A DNA stretch of 64,000 bases, from positions 165,663,328 through 165,727,327 of the forward strand of contig NC_073745.1 in the NCBI RefSeq assembly GCF_029784135.1, in the 5' to 3' direction. Under the pieces are notes generated by a model. The model made no database searches. It saw only the letters and a program-made list of their open reading frames with translations, and was not told the DNA's origin. Both the position numbers and the translations under genes were made by a program. Source of the stretch: Toxorhynchites rutilus septentrionalis. Lineage: Eukaryota; Arthropoda; Insecta; Diptera; Culicidae. Below, piece after piece: positions 17,746 through 28,033 of the stretch; positions within the stretch are counted from its first letter, which is position 1; the number at the start of each line of letters is the position of its first letter.

Positions 17746-19178
17746 TCAGTGTATCTGCCTCTTTCAATTTTGATTTAAAATTTGACAATACATCTTATGA
17801 ATTAGGTAGAGATTCTCTGTGAACAAACAAACATTGTCAGATTTCATTGTTTCATTGCCAGAAACAAACAAAAATGAACATATTCGTTTTCTCTCTATCT
17901 CCGATTAATGAACAGCACAAGATTCTAGAATGATCCACGTGTTGTGTTGATGAAAAGTGCTTAATTTTTTCCAGGACTTGAGGTTTTTGAATAATTTCCG
18001 GAATGTTTCCATGGAGAAGATAAACTTTTTTTTCTACAGAAACACGAAAATCAATAATTTAGAGATCGTTGGATTATCGATAAAGAAACCTGGAAATATA
18101 AAGAGAACCAGTTCCAGTCATTTTAAGAAAAATAACTGTGAAAAAGAAGCAAACAGGCGATTGAAGAGAATAGAACTGTTCCTTTATGTAACATTTAACA
18201 ATTTCATGCAAATCTTGAGCTCATAATTCGCGTACAGTTTTATCATATTGAGAACATCAACTTACCTTTCATTGATATCGAATTTAGTAGTCCAATTTTA
18301 TCAATATGGCGGTATTTTTTATTCTCATTTCATTCTGAAGAATTGTAATTCTCGATAACGCCTGAGAAAATGCAATTAAAAACCTAAAACCAATAATTGA
18401 AATTACAACACCTTACACACCTCGAGTTACAAACCCAATATTACACTTCAGTGACAAATATGGATAATCAAATTTTTATGATGTCGTCTCCTATGTTCAA
18501 TTATGCAGTTGCTTTGCAAATCGAACGACTGAATCGTTATTATTGTTTCCAAATATAAGACACGAGTAGGTTGAACAAACGTGTTTTGTTTAATCGTTTT
18601 ACAGTAATTTTTTAAAGAATGTTTTTATCTCAAGGATCGGAAGAAAAGGTTACATAATTATCATTCTTGAAAACATACAGCGCTAGTTTATAATACACAC
18701 CGCTGAGCTACGTATGTATTATACGCATAATGAGTATAGGTAGATTGGAAACATTTGCAGGTAAATCTGCTGTCGTTAGAAAACAGCGTAACAGCGTATC
18801 ACAGATAAGCATTCACCGAAAAATTTGTATAATTGAGACAGAAAACGCTTTCATCAAGTAGTGAATAATACTAGTAGATAAATAACTGTCACAGGAAAAA
18901 TGCAAACAAATAACATTTAGGTTTGTCGGTGGCTTAATTTGCCATGCGCACTGGTTCGCAAATCATCAGAAATAGACGAGAGATTGATTATGGAACGTAG
19001 CTCCTGTCAAACCGGTGGAAATTTTTGAATTATTTTAAAGTTTTTTTTGTGATTGTATAACTGGTGTTAACATTTTCTACAATCTCTATAGGGTGTTAGA
19101 TAGCTGGCCCGAAATTTTTCAGCAGGTTATAGAGGATTATGATGAAAAACCCCTTAGTCGCTTTATTGGGCTCTATTA
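17746..19178. other. unassigned AT-rich sequence
   Basis: Longest frame (17957-18226, plus) is Lys/Asn/Phe-rich and not similar to anything I recognise. No repeat shared with the rest of the window was noticed. Confidence 0.4.
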
Positions 19179-19186
19179 GCCTTTAA

Positions 19187-19677
19187 TAGTGATCCCCGAT
19201 AATCGTTCGATTAATCGATTAATCGAATACTTCCTACAGAAATCGATTATTAATCGAACGAATACTGCACAACCAATAATCGAAGCGAACGAATAATTTA
19301 CGTCGATTAATCGATCCAAACGTTGAGAGAAAAAAACGTACGGCCGTTGCAGTTTCATCCTGAAAATCAATCATTATCTTTGACGCTCCCTTAAGTTCAT
19401 AAACGAAGCTCAATGCCGTCAACGCGAATTGAGCATTCTTTACGACTTTAGGGGAGCGTAAACGATAATAATTGATTTTCAGGTGGAATTAACATATTTT
19501 TGATTCCATATGGCTTTCTAGCAAATGAGAAATATTAGTCTGACGGATTATTTCTCTCAGTATTGCGATTAATCGATTAATCGATTATTTGGGTCGATTA
19601 ATCGTATCGAATAACGAACTGCTGAAAACTATTCGATTAGCTGATGAACGATTAATTTCAAAAATCGGGGATCACTA
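19187..19677. mobile_element. hAT-type MITE with 8-bp target duplication
   Basis: Terminal inverted repeats begin TAGTGATCCCCGAT at both ends, and the direct repeat GCCTTTAA flanks the element at 19179-19186 and 19678-19685, the 8-bp duplication of hAT transposases. The 491-bp interior is non-coding and rich in subterminal ATCGATTAATCGATT words on both sides, likely transposase contact sites. The central part contains a further inverted pair (TGACGCTCC..AAACG / CGTAAACG..GATAAT). Depends on a hAT transposase supplied elsewhere. Confidence 0.88.
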
Positions 19678-19689
19678 GCCTTTAACTGG

Positions 19690-20480
19690 TTAGAACCTCA
19701 AAAATGCATGATAAAAACAAATGAAAATGTTCTCAGTGACAGTGACCGGAAACTAGAAGTATGGACAGAATAAAAAGGAGATGAGGAAAAGGACGAATAG
19801 GGGAAAGGAAAGGAGAATTTCAAAAGGAAAGCGAACAGGATTGGCTCGGCCATCGATGTCAGAGAGCAAGAAAGTTAAAAAAGTTTGAGATAATATGTTA
19901 CGAGTAGTGAGAATAGTGGTGTCAAAGGATAAGACTCTGAGAGACCTAATGCGTTGGCTGGACAAAAAGCAAGCAAAAGATTACTATCAATTTGTATCGT
20001 CATATAACCAGAGAAAACAAGTTCCGTAACGATAATCCATTGAGTATAAGACGAAAGTAAATATAAAGAATATTTATTGTGTTCAGTTAGAATTGGATTT
20101 TTGCGTTGTGGAATCCCGAGTCTATCAATGGAAAATACATTTTCGTTTCTTTGTTCATGTACTTTTCTGCTTCTTTAGTGCGCTCACATACTCTAACTCT
20201 GTGGTACGCTAAATAATCGAGAAACGATCTGATTGCGAGCTGATTGCACATGGACAGTACACCAACCCTTAGGACGGGTTCAAATTATCAGGTTGTGCGT
20301 CACGTTGACAGTTCATTTTAAAGAAGAAGGTTTCACCACACGTGCGCACTATGAGGCCTCACAAATTACGGCAGCTTACAAACAAATGATCTTCCTCGTT
20401 CAAAGCCAGACGGTTGACGCTCATACACTTTTTTGTCTAAAGCGGACCTTACACGGTCAAATTTATTGACAATATGATGA
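19690..20480. other. unassigned sequence upstream of the SINE
   Basis: No convincing gene. A 78-codon frame (20233-20469) lacks similarity to known families and codon-level support. Confidence 0.35.
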
Positions 20481-20488
20481 CATTTTTG

Positions 20489-20772
20489 TGCTCCCGTGGC
20501 CGAGTGGTTAGCGTCATAACTAACATGCCGGGTGTTCGGGTTCGATTCCCGTTCTGGTCGGGGGAATTTTTCGTCAAAGAAATTTCCTCCGACTTGCACT
20601 GTGATCACGCGTATTCTAGAGCTTGCCACTCAGAATGCATTCAAGGCGTGTTATTTGGCATATAAATCTCAACTAAGTACTAATAAAAATGACGCAAGTA
20701 ATATTACGTTGAGACGGCGAAGTTCCTCTAGGAACGTTAGTGCCATTGAAGAAGAAGAAGAAGAAGAAGAAT
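20489..20772 (+). mobile_element. tRNA-derived SINE, copy A
   Basis: The head resembles a tRNA with pol III promoter boxes: A box in GTGGCCGAGTGGTTAGCGTC, B box GGTTCGATTCC about 35 nt on. The body (CTTGCACTGTGATCACGCG, AAGGCGTGTTATTTGGC) is shared with two other copies in the window. The tail is a (GAA)n run. ATGACATTT flanks the element on both sides as the likely target duplication. Confidence 0.85.
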
Positions 20773-21036
20773 AATGACATTTGAGAGCATAATGACAGCT
20801 GAACATGGCCGACAACGCAGAAATCCGGATTTTCTGATTTTCGGGCATCAATATCGTGACATTTCATATGGATGCATGATGTTGACGTTTTACCTCACGG
20901 ACTTCCAGACTGAGTTGCCAGATTTGGAAGCGGACATTTAATCTTTGTTAGTCTTTTTTGCGATTGCAATTAAAATTTATAAACTTCTGAAATTGTAGGA
21001 ATCATAAATGAAAGCTTTTGGTTTGGAAAACTGATA

Positions 21037-21272
21037 TAGTAATTTACATTTAATGCGACATGCCGGAGAACCACTCAGTGTCGCATTGGAGGCGATTTGA
21101 CCTGTAATTGGACATTGAAGATGAGAGTGGTACAGCGTCGACGTCTGGCGGCGAATGTCAATGTGGGGCCATAATTTGGGCCCGAACTCGATGTTTACAA
21201 AAATGTCTAACTAAACGTGTCGCATACAGGTCTGTCCAATTAGAAAAATGTCGCATTAAATGTAAATTACTG
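21037..21272. mobile_element. TA-flanked MITE (family 1), best-preserved copy
   Basis: TIRs match CAGTAATTTACATTTAATGC (left end has one C-to-T change), with TA duplications at 21035-21036 and 21273-21274, so it was mobilised by a Tc1/mariner-type transposase. Non-coding, 236 bp. Related copies: 5745-6001, 8413-8637; fragments near 15600, 16340, 51284 and 51505. Confidence 0.85.
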
Positions 21273-21537
21273 TACCTAAAATAGCAAAATACAGTACTTT
21301 TCGCGATACAAATCAAAACCTCAAAGTAACTGACAATGTGATGGTGAGAGAGTGAATGAAAATTAACAAAGTCTTAGGAATGTTTTTAACATTGAACTCG
21401 GTCATTCTTTGCGCTAGCGAGCGGGGCAGCCACTTTAGTCTAAGTTGTGTGTTTCTTCACACTCCGCTATAAAATTTGGAGAATGAGAAGATCTGGGAAA
21501 ATCACAGGTGAAAAAACATCACGTGTTAATTCAAGTT

Positions 21538-21674
21538 ACAGTAGAATCCCGATTATCCGTGAATAGTCGGGATGATTTTTAAACATAGAAACTATGTTTT
21601 ATCAATACAGAAATAGATACAGATACAGATAATCGGGGTACAGATACAGATACAGATAATCGGGGTTCTACTGT
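21538..21674. mobile_element. small pogo/Tigger-like MITE
   Basis: About 137 bp with ends ACAGTAGAATCCCGATTATC and its near complement GATAATCGGGGTTCTACTGT. The interior contains CAGATA direct repeats that duplicate part of the right end. TIR sequence is typical of the pogo/Tigger type; the TA duplication is not perfect on the right. Confidence 0.6.
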
Positions 21675-22260
21675 CATAGTCTTATTTATCGAATAAATAT
21701 AATTTGAATATATTTTCACAATCTAAAATAATTTGGCATCCCTGAAACTGAAAGGATCAGTCTGTATTTGTGAAGCGAGTATTATGATGTGTTTTTGAGA
21801 AGGAAAAACGAGCTTTAAAGTGTAAATTATGAATGAAAATTAACTTTTCCAAATCAAATTAGTATTCTATGTGAATGCAAATCACTTTTTTTCTGCAAGT
21901 GGTGAGAAAATCCCATACAAAAATTGTATCTGAAACTGACGTTATATAATAATAATAAATTTTAGTAGGAATATCTGAAAATTCATAGAAAATAGGTTAA
22001 GTTAGTGTTAGGACTACGCGCTTCAACTAATTAAATAATACCAAGTAGATATTTTCATTCAAATTTTACCAATTGAAAATTGCAATCCCCAAACCAAACT
22101 CGAATGTCACCACTAGCCATCGCGGATATTTTCGTTGTCTCGGGTTGAGGGCGATATTGACCGTGTAAGGTGGCAAAATATTGATTGAGGTTAGATCGGA
22201 TGTCGAAAGCCTAGCTGTCACGATATTGAAGACACTTATTGTCAATCAGTTTGATTGTGT
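21675..22260. other. unassigned AT-rich sequence
   Basis: Nothing recognisable. A stretch around 21800-21960 (TTATGAATGAAAATTAAC..) resembles parts of 24030-24180 and 62345-62460, suggesting another old dispersed repeat. Confidence 0.3.
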
Positions 22261-22269
22261 AATACCAGG

Positions 22270-22642
22270 GACAGACATACAGCTGTACTTGCGTTGTACG
22301 TGTACAGCGTTGTACAGGTACCATCGTAGCATGACAGACATACTTTGGTTGTACATTGCACCGCATGTCAAATTGACAATCAGAAATTCGACCAATTTTC
22401 ACCTCATGTTTCAATGAATAAGTTTTTTATTTAGCGTCTGAACTATCAAACACAACAAACAAGTTTCCAATCTGAGTTATTAACTCAAGAGAAAGTTAAT
22501 GAAAATAATATTTACCAAGTGTTTTGATTCAGTTTGTTCATCCTACCCACCACTAACCGTTTGTGGCGCTGCGCACCGTACAACTGTAGTCATGTACAAC
22601 GGTGAAACAGGTCGGTACAGATACAGCGATTGTACCGACCCT
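22270..22642 (+). mobile_element. MITE family 2 copy, cut off by the palindrome
   Basis: Starts with the family terminus GACAGACATACAGCTGTACT and follows the family up to GGTCGGTACAG..TTGTACCGA, then stops at 22642 where the palindrome arm begins. The missing right third is not found on the far side of the palindrome. Confidence 0.8.
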
Positions 22643-22975
22643 CATTCCGTTTTGCCTGCCAAGATCGGGTCGATGAAATGTCAACAATCGACCTCAAATG
22701 CTGCCACTTTGCAATCGAGTTATCGACCTTTCATATGCATTCATCGAACAACTTGACGCCACTTTTTCGCCAACATGTGCAAGGCGTCGACCTGCTTGCA
22801 GCGCTGCTTCCAGCACTGCTTGCTGCTTGTTTGTATTGGTTTGTTATTGAAAATGAAAAGGAAATACATTGATCGATTTTAATCATTTTATTGAAAAAAA
22901 ATAATAAAAATCCATGTATAATAAAAATAAGGTATATAATGGAATCGGTGCATCCGGGTTGTCTGGATTGACGAT

Positions 22976-23853
22976 TCAAATCCGACTGAGTGCATTGATG
23001 AATACCTCTTTGCCCTCGATGACACAGATATGTGGCTGAGGAGGCTTCTTCAATGTGCGTGAAGCACGGGATCTCCGATGGGGAAAATTGCTCGAAATAC
23101 TATGGCCAGGTTCTGCTGCTGTTGCTGTTGATGCTGTTGCCCGGAATAGCACCCTGGACTTAAAGGATACTGCTGCGGGAAAGCTGATGCTGTTGGCTGG
23201 CGTGACAGAAGTGGAAATAAGCAATGTGGTGATGAGGGAAATCATCTTTCTCACTCGCCGATTGATTGAGTCGGATGTATTCATAGCTGAAACAAAATAA
23301 AATGATTAGTAAGTGAAAAGCAGAAATGAATTCCCTACTCACCAGTTGTATGATCCGGATAAAAATGCGAACATTAAAATATCATGCGATTACGTTCGCT
23401 TGCCTCGCCTATTTTCATTCTACTATACAACGGAATCAGTGCATTCGGGTTCCTCCGGGTGGTAATTCAGCTGAGCAAGTTGATAAATACCTCCTTGTCG
23501 TTGAGTTTTCGTGTCTGAAGAGGATTTTTGAATGTGCGCGAAGCACGGAACCTCTAATGGGGAAAGTTCTTCGCAATACCATACCATGGTCAAATTCTGC
23601 TGCTGCTGCTGTTAATGCTGTCCCCGGCATTGCCAACAGGGGTTGGAGGTTACTGCAGCAGGAAAACGGATGTTGTTGGCTGCTGTGATAGAAGTGGAAA
23701 TCCGCACTGTGGTGATGGGAGAAATCATCTTTCTCACTTACCGATTGATGGAAGCAAACGAGTCGAATGTATTCATAGCTGATAAGACAAGATAAAATAA
23801 TTAATAATTAAAAAGCCGAAATACATTTCATACTCACCAGTTGTATGATCCAT
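22976..23853 (-). CDS. spliced-looking duplicated gene, left palindrome arm
   Basis: Mirror of the right-arm gene. From an ATG at 23853-23851 (MDHTTA) a donor GTGAGT and acceptor TTATCAG join to MNTFDSFASINR. A second unit repeats the donor, ~60-bp intron and acceptor (TTTGTTTCAG) and then reads MNTSDSINRRVRKMISLITT and on for 102 codons to TGA at 22976. The protein is Ser/Thr/Ala-rich with no known domain; KEVFIN near the end is conserved between units. Function unknown. Confidence 0.4.
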
Positions 23854-24819
23854 TTGTTTTTGTTTGAGATGACAGTTTAGCGGAGTGGAAAAAAGAACCA
23901 CCAGTGATGCCATTTGGTTTGTTTAATTATTCAGTATTTTCGACTAACGAACTATCCGCGTTGGCGATATTGGGGAATAGGCATGACAGTATGGATTTGC
24001 AGAAGGAATGAATACACTTTTAAAATGAAAATTATGAATGAACATGATTTTTCCTTAATCAAATTAGTACTCTATGTAAGTGAAAATCACCATTTCCTGC
24101 AAGTGGTGAAAAAACGTCATAAAAAATATGTTTTGAGATATTTTTATATTATAATGACAAGTTTTTTTGAGAATATCTGAACGTCTATAGAAAATAATTC
24201 AAATTAGGGTCATGACAACGTACTTTAAGTAGAAAAAATTATGCCAAGAAAAAAATTTCATACAAATTTTAGCAAATATAAACTGATTCGGGCCGACTAA
24301 TATGATAGAGAATAGTTTGCCTCATACAAACTAATGACGTATCCAGTATGAGGCAAACTATTCTCTATCATATTAGTCGGCCCGAATCAGTTTATATTTG
24401 CTAAAATTTGTATGAAATTTTTTTCTTGGCATAATTTTTTCAACTTAAAGTACGTTGTCATGACCCTAATTTGAATTATTTTCTATAGACGTTCAGATAT
24501 TCTCAAAAAAACTTGTCATTATAATATAAAATTATCTCAAAACATATTTTTTATGACGTTTTTTCACCACTTGCAGGCAATGGTGATTTTCACTTACATA
24601 GAGTACTAATTTGATTAAGGAAAAATCATGTTCATTCATAATTTTCATTTTAAAAGTGTATTGATTCCTTCTGCAAATCCATACTGTCATGCCTATTCCC
24701 CAATATCTTCAACGCGGATAGTTCGTTAGTCGAAAATACTGAATAATTAAACAAACCAAATGGCATCACTGGTGGTTCTTTTTTCCACTCCGCTAAACTG
24801 TCATCTCAAACAAAAACAA

Positions 24820-25697
24820 ATGGATCATACAACTGGTGAGTATGAAATATATTTCGGCTTTTTAATTATTAATTATTTTATCTTGTCTTATCAGCTATGA
24901 ATACATTCGACTCGTTTGCTTCCATCAATCGGTAAGTGAGAAAGATGATTTCTCCCATCACCACAGTGCGGATTTCCACTTCTATCACAGCAGCCAACAT
25001 CCGTTTTCCTGCAGCAGTAACCTCCAACCCCTGTTGGCAATGCCGGGGGACAGCATCAACAGCAGCAGCAGCAGAATTTGACCATGGTATGGTATTGCGA
25101 AGAACTTTCCCCATTAGAGGTTCCGTGCTTCGCGCACATTCAAAAATCCTCTTCAGACACGAAAACTCAACGACAAGGAGGTATTTATCAACTTGCTCAG
25201 CTGAATTACCACCCGGAGGAACCCGAATGCACTGATTCCGTTGTATAGTAGAATGAAAATAGGCGAGGTAAGCGAACGTAATCGCATGATATTTTAATGT
25301 TCGCATTTTTATCCGGATCATACAACTGGTGAGTAGGGAATTCATTTCTGCTATTCACTTACTAATCATTTTATTTTGTTTCAGCTATGAATACATCCGA
25401 CTCAATCAATCGGCGAGTGAGTAAGATGATTTCCCTCATCACCACATTGCTTATTTCCACTTCTGTCACGCCAGCCAATAGCATCAGCTTTCCCGCAGTA
25501 GTATCCTTTAAGTCCAGGGTGCTATTCCGGGCAACAGCATCAACAGTAACAGCAGCAGGACCTGGCCATCGATAGTATTTCGAGCAATTTTCCCCATCGG
25601 AGATCCCGTGCTTCACGCACATTGAAGAATCCTCCTCAGCCACATATCTGTGTCATCAAGGGCAAGGAGGTATTCATCAATGTACTCAGTCGGATTT
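24820..25697 (+). CDS. spliced-looking duplicated gene, right palindrome arm
   Basis: Exon 1 ATG at 24820-24835, donor GTGAGT, acceptor TTATCAG ending 24894, exon 2 from 24895 encoding AMNTFDSFASINR, then another possible donor GTAAGTG. Unit 2 starts at about 25318 with the same exon end (GGATCATACAACTG), GTGAGT, and acceptor TTTGTTTCAG before CTATGAATACATC. The units have diverged (roughly 70-80% by eye) but keep splice sites and the KEVFIN motif. The first arm frame after SINR hits a stop unless the donor is used. Not recognised; may be a captured host gene fragment. Confidence 0.4.
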
Positions 25698-26038
25698 GAA
25701 TCGTCAATCCAGACAACCCGGATGCACCGATTCCATTATATACCTTATTTTTATTATACATGGATTTTTATTATTTTTTTTCAATAAAATGATTAAAATC
25801 GATCAATGTATTTCCTTTTCATTTTCAATAACAAACCAATACAAACAAGCAGCAAGCAGCGCTGCAAGCAGGTCGACGCCTTGCACATGTTGGCGAAAAA
25901 GTGGTATTAAGTTGTTCGATGAATGCATATGAAAGGTCGATAACTCGATTGCAAGGTGGCAGCATTTGAGGTCGATTGTTGACATTTCATCGACCCGATC
26001 TTGGCAGGCAAAACGGAATGTGGGTAAGTTCAAACTTA

Positions 26039-26663
26039 GCGTAGGAACACACTGGACGGCTCTCCCGCGCGGATTTTGCAATGACAGACCGCCGCGGAGC
26101 TTCGATAATGGAATGTGTATGATATAAAACACACAAGGCGGGGCGGGTGTGTACGGTTCCAAAATCACTGTTGTACGGTTCCCCATTCGCTGCGGTGGCT
26201 CGATGGAGATGATGCGCCGCAACGGTTTTTTGAGAGTATTAGTGTTTATGCGCTTTTGAAAGGTGAAAATAAAGCAAGCCAATAATAAATGTACTCTCAA
26301 GTGAGCCAATACGTGAAATCCACTCTGCGGTCATGTAGCTGCGGATAATCGTATTCCATCCAAATTGACGAGAAATGCAATATTTCAGACGTTTGTGATC
26401 AAGTTCTCTCTCCCTCTCGCTCAGGTAAACATCTCCTCTTCCGTTTCCCATCATTCTGTCTTTATATACCGCCCCTCTAACCCGCTTACTGTCCAAACAG
26501 TTGTACCTTGTACCATAGCATCGTCTTGCATCCGTCTATAAACATATAATAACGGCAGATAGTGAAACCGTCGAAAGCCGCTGAATGTGTTTTACATCGA
26601 GCTCCTGCTGCGACTTGTCATTGTGAAAATCGCGCGGTAGAGCCGTCTAGTGTGTTTCCACGC
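26039..26663. mobile_element. 625-bp MITE with ~50-bp TIRs and TTA duplication
   Basis: Left end GCGTAGGAACACACTGGACG and right end complement GCGTGGAAACACACTAGACG continue as inverted repeats for about 50 bp (GGCTCT..CGCGCG..CAATGACA). TTA occurs immediately outside both ends (26036-26038, 26664-26666), as in PIF/Harbinger elements. Interior non-coding. It starts only 18 bp after the palindrome. Confidence 0.72.
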
Positions 26664-26830
26664 TTACGGGATACGTCCGAACGGCAATTCTGACATTACG
26701 TTTTACCTTCCACTTCACTTATCTTGGGTATAACATGGTATAAGCTGTCAAAAAATTATATGTTGTTTTGTTTACAACTTGAATATTTTCTCGTTTATGC
26801 GTAAAGGAAGTTTTTTTTCATTCTGTCATA

Positions 26831-27494
26831 ATGTTCAAGTTAATTATCAATACGGCTATAACGAATAGCCGGAAAGACATAGCAAGAAACTACGGAAAAC
26901 ATAATAAGAAATTTCTCTATAAAGATGGTGTTAAATTGCACAACATTATGTACTATCCGAGGTTCGTGGAACGTTGTTATACTATAACGTTATATAATTT
27001 GTTCTTGTTTTTTTTTTGTAGTGAGAATGGTAACATTCCTGAACATCAGGAACCTACCAAACTGTTTATGGTACGTCGAGTAAAACAAGTGAAAGGTTGT
27101 CCGTATTGGGAGAAACGTCTGCTGAGGGATATAGGATTATTCGAGGTACTCTTGATATTGTTCTATATGAAATTTTTATATTCATTGTTTCGATAAGTCC
27201 AATGCAGTGTCTATCGTGAAAAACATTCCCGAGAACAATGCCAGATTATGGAAAATAAAACACCTGGTAGAAATCGTGCCTATTAGCTATCCTCACGGAG
27301 AACCATCGGAAGCTGACATAAACCATACGATTTTGAAAGACAATGGTGAATGTGTCGTTATCAAAGAACTGGAACAACGGAATGTATTGGATTGTCGTTT
27401 TGACGCTTCAGTAGAATCTGCCAATAATGAAAAGAAAATGGATGGAGAAACTCTAAGGAAAAACTTACGATTGAAATGGCTAAATCCTTGGTAG
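26831..27494 (+). CDS. mRpL30: mitochondrial large-subunit ribosomal protein L30 (uL30m)
   Basis: Component of the mitochondrial 39S ribosomal subunit. Three exons: 26831-26961, 27022-27145 and 27198-27494, with 60- and 52-bp introns (GTTCGT..TTTTTGTAG; GTACTC..CGATAAG), giving 183 residues. The N-terminus is basic and unstructured, as for a mitochondrial import signal. The L30 core reads RRVKQVKGCPYWEKRLLRDI, then IVKNIPENNARLWKIKHLVE, followed by the HTILKDNGECVV and LRLKWLNPW blocks typical of insect mRpL30. The first intron could be read through since it is 60 nt and open, but the joined form matches the family. Convergent with Pex13. Frame and splice sites intact; no insertion inside. 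Confidence 0.93.
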
Positions 27495-28033
27495 ATATGT
27501 ATTTAATATAACCTAAGTATTGCAACAATAAAAAAAACAATACATAAAAGAAAACATAATTACATTAGCAGGCAATGACAGCCCAGGTCGTTATTACTAG
27601 TTATGACCTATAAACAATTATAGATTTATTTATGGAATACATATATTAACGATTATTTTGCCCCATCTCCCATAGCCATACCTGTATTCAAAATACAAGA
27701 TTCCCTTTTCGACACAATTGTTTTCCGTAACGTGGATCGTAATTACTTCATTATTAACACGTTATCGATCGCCGTTCCCTAAGTATGTACCGGATTGATA
27801 TCGCGCGTATCTACTCCCAGTACCGGCATTTTTTTCGTTACATATTATGTTACGCTTACTCATTTTTTTCCAAAGGAAGGTAAATTTATTGAACTTATAC
27901 TATGAATCGAAATACCGATTAGCAGGCTAGCGGTCGAAAAGTGATAATGCGCTGAAAATGTCTTCGGTCAATGTGCTTTCCACGGACACATTCGGCTAAG
28001 CAACTGCGAACACCACGCCAGAATGACATCGAT
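27495..28033. other. intergenic region between convergent mRpL30 and Pex13
   Basis: Contains AATAAA-like signals for mRpL30 just after its stop (CAACAATAAAAAAAAC at about 27520) and AT-rich DNA. No further feature seen. Confidence 0.6.

Larger units (their letters stand above)
22643..26020. repeat. 3.4 kb near-perfect palindrome
   Basis: Left arm 22643-24327 and right arm 24346-26020 are reverse complements differing by few substitutions and small indels; the unpaired centre is only 18 bp (24328-24345). Each arm carries a small two-unit gene with splice signals, and an outer AT-rich 200-bp segment. No transposase and no target duplication seen. Such short-centred palindromes arise from foldback elements or from hairpin-type rearrangements; assembly error is also possible. 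Confidence 0.9.

Noticed and set aside
20489..20565. Functional tRNA gene
   Set aside because: A and B boxes are good, but no acceptor stem pairs, and the same sequence continues into a SINE body seen in two other places.
22643..26020. Palindrome as two convergent copies of an LTR element
   Set aside because: Arms are inverted, have no TG..CA ends, no primer-binding site and no gag or pol.
26239..26496. Minus-strand 85-codon frame upstream of mRpL30
   Set aside because: Lies entirely inside the 625-bp TIR element, with no similarity or splice context.
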